Shown one piece after another: positions 47,080 to 54,825 of a DNA stretch of 64,000 nt; the first letter of the stretch is position 1, and the number at the start of each line of letters is the position of its first letter. Source of the stretch: Planctomycetota bacterium (lineage in GTDB: Bacteria; Planctomycetota; Planctomycetia; Planctomycetales; Planctomycetaceae). A program made the position numbers and the translations under genes. The DNA lies in NCBI GenBank assembly GCA_022600195.1, contig JAHZKX010000059.1:142699-206698 (forward strand), in the 5' to 3' direction. The notes beneath the pieces are model-generated. The model searched no databases, had not been told where the DNA came from, and saw only the letters and a list, made by a program, of their open reading frames with translations.

Positions 47080-48024
47080 ATGCAGTTTTCAACCGAAGTA
47101 TTACAACAGTGCTGGTTTCTGGCAGGTCCGACGGCTTGCGGCAAGACCGAGTTGAGCCTGTTGCTGGCAGAACATCTGAATGCAGAGATTCTGGCAATGG
47201 ATTCGATGTCGCTGTATCGGGGTATGGATATTGGGACAGCGAAGGCTTCTCCTGCAGAGCGAGCGCGTGTGCCACATCATTTGATTGATTTGATCGAGCC
47301 TCATGAGAAGTTCAGTGTTGCCGACTATTTTACGGCTGCCAAAGAATGTTGCGAGCAGATTATAACGCGGGGACGAACGCCGCTGTTTGTGGGAGGCACG
47401 GGTCTGTATTTGCGGACCATTTTGCGAGGTGTGTTTGATGGTCCTTCTGCGGACTGGGAGTATCGGAACGAGATGGAAACGTTCGCGGAGACCGAGGGCA
47501 ATGAGGCGTTGCATGATCGATTGGCAGCCGTTGATCCGGTTTCGGCAGAGAAATTGCATCCGAATGACGTCCGCCGTGTGGCCCGCGCGCTGGAAGTGTA
47601 TCATGTGACTGGCGTTCCTCTTTCTGCACAGCATGCTGAACCGGTTTTGAATGCGGAAGAATGTCCGGCGCATGTATTCTGGTTATTGCCGGATCGTGAG
47701 TGGCTCTATGAGCGAATCAATGAGCGCGTGGATCAGATGCTTGCTGAAGGGCTGATGGATGAGGTCAAGCAATTGCTGTCGGCAGCAGAACCGATGAGCC
47801 GCACGGCGCGGCAGGCATTGGGATATAAAGAGCTGATCGACTTTATGGAAGGCGCGTATTCCTACGATCGGGCCGTCGAACTGCTTAAGCAACAGACGCG
47901 TCGGTTTGCCAAACGGCAGCACACTTTTTTTCGCAACATCAAAGAGTGTTGCGAAATTCCTGTTCATCCGGAAGATCAGCCCGCGGATTTGCTGGAACGG
48001 ATTTTGAGTGATGAGGGCCGGTGA
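47080..48024 (+). CDS. miaA: tRNA dimethylallyltransferase MiaA
   Basis: A 314-residue protein of normal length. P-loop GPTACGKT (16-23), AMDSMSLYRGMDIGTAK, then the DLIEP and YFTAAKECCEQI regions and the tRNA-binding LGYKELIDFMEG near residue 250. MiaA adds a dimethylallyl group to A37 of tRNAs reading codons that begin with U. It is a housekeeping gene. The reading frame ends 16 bases before the CACGAA repeats begin, marking the edge of the mobile-looking region. Confidence 0.95.
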   Translation: MQFSTEVLQQCWFLAGPTACGKTELSLLLAEHLNAEILAMDSMSLYRGMDIGTAKASPAERARVPHHLIDLIEPHEKFSVADYFTAAKECCEQIITRGRTPLFVGGTGLYLRTILRGVFDGPSADWEYRNEMETFAETEGNEALHDRLAAVDPVSAEKLHPNDVRRVARALEVYHVTGVPLSAQHAEPVLNAEECPAHVFWLLPDREWLYERINERVDQMLAEGLMDEVKQLLSAAEPMSRTARQALGYKELIDFMEGAYSYDRAVELLKQQTRRFAKRQHTFFRNIKECCEIPVHPEDQPADLLERILSDEGR

Positions 48025-48039
48025 CAGTTTGTTTTTTTC

Positions 48040-48067
48040 TACCACGAAAGACACGAAATTACACGAA
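48040..48067 (+). repeat. CACGAA repeat, forward copy
   Basis: TACCACGAAAGACACGAA, then ATTACACGAAAA. It is identical over 18 bases to 49486-49503 and lies 40 bases before the start codon of the AT-rich ORF. Confidence 0.85.
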
Positions 48068-48107
48068 AAATTAGAAAAAGAAACAGGTAAATAATGAGGA
48101 TTTTAAA

Positions 48108-48494
48108 GTGGCACTCACAATTATTTACAAAAACGAAGCTGAGAACCACTATATCACGTCCTTTGAAGGGGACAGCGGATATTATTGGTACTGGTGGTCT
48201 TGGAACGAACACATGGGAAATGAAATTGGGATTATTGTAGATTTATATGATAACTCTGAATTTGACCGCTCTAACATCAACCACTTTCGGCGTCTGTTCA
48301 TGGATGCTAAGAACGACCTAATAAAAAGACCACCTGAATTTGAAGTCATTACCGGGTGGAAAGACAAGGTGGGCGGTTCTCCAATAAAGGTGAAAATTAA
48401 CAAGAATCAAATGGACAAAATTATCGACGCGATTCTTGATTACGCAGACCGGGTGAATTCGAATGGAGGCAAAATCCTTTGTCTCGGTGATTAA
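48108..48494 (+). CDS. AT-rich hypothetical protein in repeat region (possible cargo gene)
   Basis: A 128-residue soluble protein (start ALTIIYKNEAENHYITSFEG). It is aromatic-rich at the N-terminus (SGYYWYWWSWNEH) with a mixed alpha/beta pattern. GTG start at 48108 with GAGG 9-10 bases upstream. Base composition is clearly more AT-rich than miaA next to it. No family is recognised. It lies between a forward CACGAA repeat (48040) and a degenerate one (48499), like a cassette, so transfer is suspected. The function is unknown. Confidence 0.55.
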   Translation: MALTIIYKNEAENHYITSFEGDSGYYWYWWSWNEHMGNEIGIIVDLYDNSEFDRSNINHFRRLFMDAKNDLIKRPPEFEVITGWKDKVGGSPIKVKINKNQMDKIIDAILDYADRVNSNGGKILCLGD

Positions 48495-48498
48495 GGAA

Positions 48499-48520
48499 GG
48501 CACGAACAACACGAACAAAA
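48499..48520 (+). repeat. Degenerate CACGAA repeat
   Basis: GGCACGAACAACACGAACAA, starting within five bases of the stop codon of the AT-rich ORF. It keeps the two CACGAA blocks but not the full core. Confidence 0.5.
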
Positions 48521-48705
48521 GAGGATGAGTGAAAACGAGCCTGGAATAGTTTCATACTCAAGCCATCTGGGAAATGTCGGATACATGGGGCTATTCTTGA
48601 CAATTTAACATATTCCCCATGTTCAGTTGGGATTCTCAAAGTATCGACTACCCGATACAATGATGGAAGGTTCACCGCACCAAAGGCGAAGTGGAAAATT
48701 GACTT

Positions 48706-48984
48706 ATGGACAAATGGAATCTATGTAGCATCATCGCATTCTCTGTTGCCTTTGTTCTGCTTGCGGTAATCTGTTTCTCTCTCATCGTAGCTGCCTACTC
48801 GCCAGTAAATGTCGATTTCTTCCGCTAAGTTTTCGATGAAAGTATCAACGTTTACGATACAAGTATCTCGGTTGAACTTGAGCCGCTTGGAATCGTTTTG
48901 GTATTCGTGTTCAGCGTTGTCTTGATCGCAGTGGGTGTAGTGTGCCGAGCCAAACAATCGCAGAAAAGCAAGCCAAGAGTTTAA
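48706..48984 (+). pseudogene. Two-TM small membrane protein with internal stop
   Basis: From the ATG at 48706 the frame reads a hydrophobic helix (SIIAFSVAFVLLAVICFSLI) and stops at TAA 48826-48828 after 40 codons. In the same frame, codons continue with a second helix (LGIVLVFVFSVVLIAVGVVC) to TAA 48982-48984. The composition and two-helix pattern suggest one 92-codon gene broken by a single stop. TAA is not a known selenocysteine or pyrrolysine codon, so decay is more likely than recoding. Confidence 0.5.
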
Positions 48985-49050
48985 GCCGCTTATGGATGGT
49001 CGTTTGCATGATCTTTAAGAACCCTGCAGAAGCCATCATTGGAAATCTGC

Positions 49051-49070
49051 TTCGTGTCTTTTGTGGTAGC
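49051..49070 (-). repeat. CACGAA repeat, inverted copy (left end of the GxxExxY unit)
   Basis: On the plus strand TTCGTGTCTTTTGTGGTA. The reverse complement matches the 18-base forward core with one mismatch. Together with 49486-49503 it forms terminal inverted repeats around the GxxExxY gene. Confidence 0.85.
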
Positions 49071-49074
49071 AAAA

Positions 49075-49452
49075 TTATAAAACATATCGATTCACTGTGG
49101 CTTTGGGGTGACTGCCAAAGTTGATCAGTAAGCCGAGTTGTATTTCGGTTGCTTTCATATAATTGAGAATCTGAGCCTGATGATCGGCGGCGATTTCTTT
49201 CACGGCTTTGAGTTCGACGATGATCGAATTATAGCAGATGAGATCAGGCTGATATGTTTTCTCAAGTGGAATCCCTTTATAGGTCAGTTGTAATTTTGGA
49301 TACGAGACAAAAGGGATTTTTGATAAATTCAATTCCCGTTCCAGACATTCCTGATAAACGGCTTCCAGAAAACCGCATCCCATTTCACGATAGACTTCAA
49401 ACGCTGCCCCTTGAATCGCGTAGCATTCTTCTTTGAAGAGGATCTCGGTCAT
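49075..49452 (-). CDS. GxxExxY family protein (PD-(D/E)XK nuclease-like)
   Basis: A 125-residue protein with the family signature GFLEAVY (27-33). Nuclease-like residues follow: D70 in YQPDLI, E80-x-K82 in IIVELKAV, and Q94 in HQAQILNYMK, fitting the PD-(D/E)XK core. The family is small, often multi-copy in planctomycetes and some other phyla, and has no proven function. Its last codons (VNRYVL) run into the left repeat, five bases past the stop, and the right repeat begins 33 bases upstream of the start. Nuclease activity is inferred from the conserved residues only. Confidence 0.88.
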   Translation of the reverse strand: MTEILFKEECYAIQGAAFEVYREMGCGFLEAVYQECLERELNLSKIPFVSYPKLQLTYKGIPLEKTYQPDLICYNSIIVELKAVKEIAADHQAQILNYMKATEIQLGLLINFGSHPKATVNRYVL

Positions 49453-49485
49453 TTGAGTTCCTTTTATTTGACTGAGAAAAAGTTT

Positions 49486-49514
49486 CTACCACGAAAGACA
49501 CGAAATTACACGAA
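49486..49514 (+). repeat. CACGAA repeat, forward copy (right end of the GxxExxY unit)
   Basis: TACCACGAAAGACACGAA, then ATTACACGAAA. It is preceded by TTC as at 48037-48039. It also forms an inverted pair with 49641-49658, about 140 bases further on. Confidence 0.85.
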
Positions 49515-49631
49515 AATGAGTGTGTGTTGCGGGAGTGATATCAGGTGTTCTTTTTAAGTAATAAAAATATTCAGTGCTTTGTGAAATCACTGCTTGTGAA
49601 TTGAGTAGATACAGGATCACCGTTTTTAAAT

Positions 49632-49682
49632 TTCGTGCTTTTCGTGTCTTTCGTGGTAGCAAAATTATAAAATATATCGAAT
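49632..49682 (-). repeat. CACGAA repeat with GxxExxY tail, inverted copy
   Basis: Plus-strand TTCGTGTCTTTCGTGGTA (49641-49658), then GCAAAATTATAAAATATATC. About 42 bases (49641-49682) match 49051-49092 with three or four mismatches, in direct orientation. On the minus strand it contains codons R-Y-I-L-stop, like the end of the GxxExxY gene (R-Y-V-L-stop), so it looks like the stub of a lost second copy. Confidence 0.75.
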
Positions 49683-49697
49683 AGAAACAGATTAGGT

Positions 49698-49727
49698 TCG
49701 TGTTATTCGTTCATGCCTTTTGTGGTA
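49698..49727 (-). repeat. Degenerate CACGAA repeat
   Basis: Plus-strand TTCGTGTTATTCGTTCATGC, then CTTTTGTGGTA. Only the ends match the repeat core. It lies just before the stop of the TPR gene. Confidence 0.45.
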
Positions 49728-49749
49728 ATCAATCTTTATAGAGGCTGTT

Positions 49750-51075
49750 TTAATTATTCTGCGGGATCTCTCGGAAGGGTTTGTTTTGCTGGTAGAGTTT
49801 GAGACGCGCTTCCGATTCCTGTATCAGTTCTTTTCGCAGATTCGGATATGCTTTTTGCAGTTCGAGGCATTTTTTGCCGGCCTCTATTGCTTTATTAAAA
49901 TTGCCTTCGGTAGCGTAGAGTGCCGCCTGTGCCTGATACAATTGCCATGATTTTTTTGAGGCTAACTTTTCGGCCTGTCTTAAATCGTCTTTCGCTTTTT
50001 TGACATCGATATAGTTGGGGTCTGAAGCAGTAGTTTTTAACCAGGCGCGGCTGCGATAGGCGGATGAGTATTTGGGCGAGAGCTGGATCGCTTTATCAAT
50101 ATCCTGCAATGCTTTTGCATAATTTCCGAGCTTTCGATAGCAGATTCCGCGTGCCCGGTAAGCGAAACGATATTTTGGATTTGACTTGATCGCGACGTTA
50201 AATTTCTGAATCGCCTGCTGGAATTGATTTTTATTTTGATAACAGAGGCCTGCTTTATAATTTGTCGAACTATCTTTGGGATCGATTTTGAGTGACTTTT
50301 CAAAATCATTAATAGCGGCTTCCTCATTTTTTAGGGTCTTATAAGTATCGCCGCGGTTTGTATAGGCGTCTGCATAAGTGGGAACTAACCGAATGGCAGT
50401 AGTAAAGTCTTTAATGGCTAAATCGTATTGCTTTGTTTTTTTGTACGACAAGCCGCGGTTTTTGTAATAGATTCCTTTATTGGGGTTCAAACGAATTGCT
50501 GATGAGTAATCCTGGATTGCTTCGGAATACCTGGAGTTCCCGGACAGGATGACAGCCCGGTTGTTGTATCTGGTCGACGAGTTGGGATCCAGTTTAATCG
50601 CTGTATTCAGGTCTTCGAATGCGTTCGCTTTTTTGCCTGTTTTGCTATAGATTTTTGAACGGGAATCAAAGGCTCTGGCAGAATTGGGATTGAGTCTGAT
50701 TGCTGCATTAAAATCTGATAAGGCAGACTTGTAATTCTTTTTCAGCCGAAACGCATCTCCCCGATATCGATAATTGTTACTCGTCGGGTTGTTCGCAATT
50801 TGACGTGTGTAGAAATCGATTGCCTGATCCACGGTTTTGGTACTTTCAGAATGAACCCAACCAAGGGTGCCTTTATGATCCACCCAGTACCAGGGGCCGT
50901 TGATGTCTTTAATAACAACTTCAAAGCCTTCACTTAATGTTTTGAGAACGGTTTCGTCCACCTTCAAGTCGGCTTTCCTGGTCGTCACAATGACCCGTTC
51001 CCCTTTCTTTTGTGCAAGTAAGCCTGAAGGTGTAATGACAAAGATGAGCAGACAGAAAAGGAGGATGGTTTTCAT
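49750..51075 (-). CDS. Exported TPR protein with N-terminal SH3-like domain
   Basis: The ATG at 51075 follows GGAAG and gives a signal peptide (KTILLFCLLIFVITPSGLLA); longer upstream frames lack a site. 441 residues. An SH3-like domain (about 25-85, ending PWYWVDHKGTLGWVHSE) is followed by about nine TPR units (about 90-430, repeating motifs such as ALSDFNAAIRLNPNSARAF). It probably acts as a scaffold near the cell wall or membrane; partners are unknown. Confidence 0.85.
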   Translation of the reverse strand: MKTILLFCLLIFVITPSGLLAQKKGERVIVTTRKADLKVDETVLKTLSEGFEVVIKDINGPWYWVDHKGTLGWVHSESTKTVDQAIDFYTRQIANNPTSNNYRYRGDAFRLKKNYKSALSDFNAAIRLNPNSARAFDSRSKIYSKTGKKANAFEDLNTAIKLDPNSSTRYNNRAVILSGNSRYSEAIQDYSSAIRLNPNKGIYYKNRGLSYKKTKQYDLAIKDFTTAIRLVPTYADAYTNRGDTYKTLKNEEAAINDFEKSLKIDPKDSSTNYKAGLCYQNKNQFQQAIQKFNVAIKSNPKYRFAYRARGICYRKLGNYAKALQDIDKAIQLSPKYSSAYRSRAWLKTTASDPNYIDVKKAKDDLRQAEKLASKKSWQLYQAQAALYATEGNFNKAIEAGKKCLELQKAYPNLRKELIQESEARLKLYQQNKPFREIPQNN

Positions 51076-51412
51076 GAGACTTCCTTCGACGCGCTTCAAA
51101 ATGAATAAGAAACGATGTGAGTGACGGTATATGAATATACATTGCCAGTTTTTTTGTGACAAGAATTTTATTGATAACGGACCGAGACTGATTTTCTTCC
51201 CAGATCCAGCCTTCTGAATTTCAGTTTTCCTGAAAAACCGTGTTCTGGTCTCACAGGTAAGTAGTTTTCTCTGCAAGGTGGCTAAGTCGTCGGGAACTCT
51301 CTATAGTATTCAGCAAGCTATTTTGTCGCTATTCCGGCTTTTGCGACTGGTATTTCAGCCTGTGTGCAATCGCTTGTATTCAACCTTTTCACTTTAATAA
51401 TGTGTGTGATCC

Positions 51413-52261
51413 ATGATGACAGATGAGAAAGTATTAATTCAGGTAGGTCATAGTCCCGATCCGGACGATGCCTTTATGTTTCATGCCTTGGCTAACGACA
51501 AGGTAGAAACCGGTAAGTATCGGTTTACTCATGAGTTACAAGATATCGAGACATTAAATCAGCGGGCTTTTAATGCCGAGTTGGAACTGACGGCCGTCAG
51601 TCTGCACGGTTATGCCTATCTGACGGATACCTATGCGATCTGTTCTTGTGGCGCTTCGATTGGTGATCAATACGGGCCGATGGTTGTCGCGCGGGAAGAC
51701 TGGAAGATCGATGACCTGCGGGGAAAAACAATTGCGATTCCCGGCAAATTGACAACCGCATTTCTATCATTGAAATTACTACTGGGTGACGATTTCGAAT
51801 ACGAAATTCATCCCTTCGATGAAATTCTGAACCTGGTCGAACAGGGAAAAGTGGATGCTGGTCTGATCATTCATGAAGGACAACTGACGTATGCCAGTCA
51901 GGGGCTGAAGCTGGTTGTTGATATGGGTGTCTGGTGGTATGAAGAGACCGGTCTACCACTGCCCTTGGGTGCGAATGCGATTCGCAAAGACATGGGCATG
52001 GAAATGATGGAAGAAGTCACAGCGATTTTGAAGAAGAGCATTCAGTATGGGTTAGACCATCGCAAAGAAGCCCTGGAACATGCATTAAAGTATGGGCGCG
52101 ATCTGAATCTGGAAAGTGCTGACAAATTTGTCGGCATGTATGTCAATGACTGGACTCTGGATTTCGGCGAACGGGGACGCGAAGCAGTTGCGACTCTGCT
52201 TAACCGGGGTTACGAAGCGGGCATTATTCCCAACCCGGTGAAATTGGAATTCATTGGTTAG
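51413..52261 (+). CDS. mqnD: MqnD-type 1,4-dihydroxy-6-naphthoate synthase (menaquinone, futalosine pathway)
   Basis: A 282-residue protein with the MqnA/MqnD fold. The N-terminal GHSPDPDDAFMFHAL (12-26) is the MqnD hallmark, followed by ETLNQRAFNAELELTAVSLH. In the futalosine menaquinone pathway MqnD converts cyclic dehypoxanthinyl futalosine to 1,4-dihydroxy-6-naphthoate. The start could be either of two adjacent ATGs (51413, 51416). It is followed 50 bases later by an SDR gene on the same strand and may share its transcript. Confidence 0.85.
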   Translation: MMTDEKVLIQVGHSPDPDDAFMFHALANDKVETGKYRFTHELQDIETLNQRAFNAELELTAVSLHGYAYLTDTYAICSCGASIGDQYGPMVVAREDWKIDDLRGKTIAIPGKLTTAFLSLKLLLGDDFEYEIHPFDEILNLVEQGKVDAGLIIHEGQLTYASQGLKLVVDMGVWWYEETGLPLPLGANAIRKDMGMEMMEEVTAILKKSIQYGLDHRKEALEHALKYGRDLNLESADKFVGMYVNDWTLDFGERGREAVATLLNRGYEAGIIPNPVKLEFIG

Positions 52262-52314
52262 TTTTTCCATTTCTGCTGTGTGACGATTCTTTGATATAGA
52301 GAAGGTGGTGTGTG

Positions 52315-53112
52315 ATGAGTGAAACATTCTCATCCCGGTATTTGCAGGATCTGTTTGGCCTGTCTGGTAAAACGGCTGTTGTGATTGGTGGTACGGGAGT
52401 TCTGGGCGGTGCGATTGCAGACGCGCTGGCGCAGGCGGGCGCTCATGTGGTGATCGTGGGTCGCAATGCGGAAAACGGCGCCAGTCGTGTAAAAATGATT
52501 GAGGAACTGCAAGGCAGTGCCGAATTTTTTACAGCCGATTCTACCAGTCGAAGCGATCTTGAGTCGCTGGTCGCACATTTGAAAAATAACGGGCAGGTTG
52601 CAGATATTCTGGTAAATGGAGCCGGCATCAATGCGGCGACTCCTTTTCTGGAAATCAGCGATGAGGAATGGGACAATATTTTCCGCGTGAATCTGTTGAG
52701 TGTAAAAGTGGCCTGTCAGGTCTTTGGTCAGTCAATGCTGGATCAGAAAGTGGCCGGCTCTATTATCAACATTACCTCCATGAGCGCGATTACTCCCTTA
52801 TCACGGGTCTTTACCTATTCTGCGTCGAAAGCAGCCGTATTAAATTTGACTCAGAACCTGGCGCGCGAGTGGGCCGAACAGGGGATTCGTGTAAATGCAC
52901 TTTCTCCCGGTTTTTTTCCGGCGGAGCAAAATCGAAAAGTGCTGACACCCGAACGCGTTGCCAGTATTATGAACCATACGCCAGCGAACCGCTTTGGTGA
53001 TCCGGATGAATTGGCGGGCGCAGTTTTGTTAATGGCAGCCGGTAAGGCAGGTAGTTTTCTGACAGGCAGTAACATAGCCATCGATGGTGGTTTTTCCTGT
53101 ATGACGATCTAA
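52315..53112 (+). CDS. SDR-family oxidoreductase
   Basis: A 265-residue short-chain dehydrogenase/reductase. NAD(P)-binding GGTGVLGGAIADAL (about 25-38) is followed by NGAGIN and a catalytic Tyr in TYSASKAAV (about 160-168). The C-terminal GGFSC region is consistent with the family. The ATG at 52315 follows GAAGGTGG; a GTG just upstream is less likely. The substrate is unknown: it resembles the sugar-acid reductase-like SDRs of planctomycetes. Confidence 0.85.
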   Translation: MSETFSSRYLQDLFGLSGKTAVVIGGTGVLGGAIADALAQAGAHVVIVGRNAENGASRVKMIEELQGSAEFFTADSTSRSDLESLVAHLKNNGQVADILVNGAGINAATPFLEISDEEWDNIFRVNLLSVKVACQVFGQSMLDQKVAGSIINITSMSAITPLSRVFTYSASKAAVLNLTQNLAREWAEQGIRVNALSPGFFPAEQNRKVLTPERVASIMNHTPANRFGDPDELAGAVLLMAAGKAGSFLTGSNIAIDGGFSCMTI

Positions 53113-53164
53113 TTTCAGCGGGGGTTTAATTTCTTCTGTATCAACAGAATAAATTGAAAGAGTT

Positions 53165-53183
53165 AAAGGAGCACGAAGACTTG
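53165..53183 (+). promoter_or_regulatory. Ribosome binding site deciding the nadB start
   Basis: AAGGAG (53166-53171) lies 9 bases before TTG 53181. The earlier in-frame TTG (53154) lies before this site, so translation most likely begins at 53181. Confidence 0.6.
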
Positions 53184-54800
53184 GATCCTATTCAGATTGA
53201 ATCTGGTCAGCGCTATCTTACTCGTATCAATCCGAAACGCATCCCCCATATCTTCACAGATGTGTTGATTATTGGTGGCGGGATTGCCGGTTCCCGGGCG
53301 GCGCTGCAAATTGATCCTCGTCTGGAAACGATTATCGTTAACAAAGGGAAAGTAACGCAGTCCAACAGCGCTTATGCCCAGGGAGGCATTGCGGGTGTGC
53401 TGGATCCACTGGACGATATTTCCAATCATATCGAAGATACATTAGCCGCGGGTAAAGATCTTTGTAATCGAGAACTTGTAGAGCATGTTTGCCAGGAAGC
53501 GCCGCGTCATATACGTGAATTAATTGAGTATGGCGCCGACTTCGACAAACAGGACGGCAAGCTGGCTCTCACCAAGGAGGGGGGGCACAGTCATCGCCGG
53601 GTCGCACATGCATTGGGCGACGCGACGGGAAAAGAGCTGATGCGGGCGCTGGTGTCAGCAGTCGAAAATCGACCCTCCATCCAGACCTGGACGAAAACTC
53701 CGACCCTCGACTTAGTGACCGAAGAGGGAAAGTGCCGCGGTGCAATTATCTGGAACCGCTATCATGGAAAAACTTTGATCTGGGCCAAACAGGTCATTCT
53801 GGCAACCGGTGGCGCGGGTTGTCTTTTTCGGGAAACCACCAATCCCGCTCTGGCGACCGGCGATGGACATGCTCTGGCATTTCGCGCCGGCGCTTTACTG
53901 CAGGACATGGAATTTATGCAGTTTCATCCTACGGTTCTATATATTGCGGGCGGGGCTCGTTATCTTGTTTCCGAAGCGGTACGTGGCGAAGGTGCATATT
54001 TGCGCGATAGTAACGGGGTGCGTTTCATGTCGGAATATCATCCCGATCTGGAATTAGCGCACCGCGACGTTGTGAGCCGGGCGATTACCGATCGGATGTT
54101 GAAAACGAATCACTCTTGTGTTTATCTTGATTTAACGCATTTGAAAAGATCACTCATCAGAGAGCGGTTTCCCAACATTAGCGAAGTGTGTGCGAGTTTT
54201 GGGCTCGATTTATCGAAAGATCAAATTCCCGTTCGTCCTGGTGCACATTATATGATTGGCGGGGTGAAAACTGATTTGGAGGCGCGTACCTCGGTTCCCC
54301 ATCTCTGGGCCGCCGGCGAAGTGACTTCCTCCGGTTTGCATGGTAGTAACCGTCTGGCTTCCAATAGTCTGCTGGAAGGGTTGATCTTTGGTGCCGCCGC
54401 TGGAAAAGGAGCCTCCGCGGCAGCGCTCAGTCAACCCGATCAGTTCTCTGCTTCACTCTTGCCTGAGTGGGATTCAGAGAAAGGCTCGGATGAAGATTTA
54501 GATAGTGACGATTTAAGAAACTCGCTAGCCAGTTTAATGTGGCGTGATGTGGGGATAACGAGAAGTGCAGAATCCCTGAAAGACGCGAAAGAAAAAGTCG
54601 ATTTCTGGAGTCGCTATGTGGTGAACCGTGAATTCAAAACGTTGAGTGGTTGGGAACTGCAGAACATGCTGCTTGTTGCGCAGCTGATGATTGCCTCTGC
54701 GATTGAACGTCGGGAGAGTCGTGGAGTACATTATCGAAGCGATTTTCCGGAAACGGATGCTGCATTTCAAAAACATATATCGGTGATTGCCAACAGTTGA
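53181..54800 (+). CDS. nadB: L-aspartate oxidase (NAD biosynthesis)
   Basis: About 539 residues from the TTG start at 53181. FAD-binding IIGGGIAGSRAAL, then VTQSNSAYAQGGIAGV, the substrate-side GGHSHRRVAHALGDATGKEL and HGSNRLASNSLLEGLIFG, all typical of NadB. It oxidises aspartate to iminoaspartate, the first step of NAD synthesis, with quinolinate synthase NadA not seen in this window. It sits in a same-strand run with MqnD and SDR genes and ends just before the next SDR. Confidence 0.92.
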   Translation: MDPIQIESGQRYLTRINPKRIPHIFTDVLIIGGGIAGSRAALQIDPRLETIIVNKGKVTQSNSAYAQGGIAGVLDPLDDISNHIEDTLAAGKDLCNRELVEHVCQEAPRHIRELIEYGADFDKQDGKLALTKEGGHSHRRVAHALGDATGKELMRALVSAVENRPSIQTWTKTPTLDLVTEEGKCRGAIIWNRYHGKTLIWAKQVILATGGAGCLFRETTNPALATGDGHALAFRAGALLQDMEFMQFHPTVLYIAGGARYLVSEAVRGEGAYLRDSNGVRFMSEYHPDLELAHRDVVSRAITDRMLKTNHSCVYLDLTHLKRSLIRERFPNISEVCASFGLDLSKDQIPVRPGAHYMIGGVKTDLEARTSVPHLWAAGEVTSSGLHGSNRLASNSLLEGLIFGAAAGKGASAAALSQPDQFSASLLPEWDSEKGSDEDLDSDDLRNSLASLMWRDVGITRSAESLKDAKEKVDFWSRYVVNREFKTLSGWELQNMLLVAQLMIASAIERRESRGVHYRSDFPETDAAFQKHISVIANS

Positions 54801-54825
54801 AAATAAAAAAGAGGAAGGGACATCA

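Noticed and set aside
48826..48828. Stop-codon readthrough to make the full two-helix protein
   Set aside because: TAA is not used for selenocysteine or pyrrolysine, and no stem-loop or special context was seen.
48721..48957. 78-codon minus-strand open frame
   Set aside because: Charged, low-complexity translation, antisense to the two-helix frame, which has the more protein-like composition.
48040..49727. Repeats considered as a CRISPR array
   Set aside because: Copies are in both orientations, unevenly spaced by up to 500 bases, and separated by genes rather than short spacers; no cas genes.
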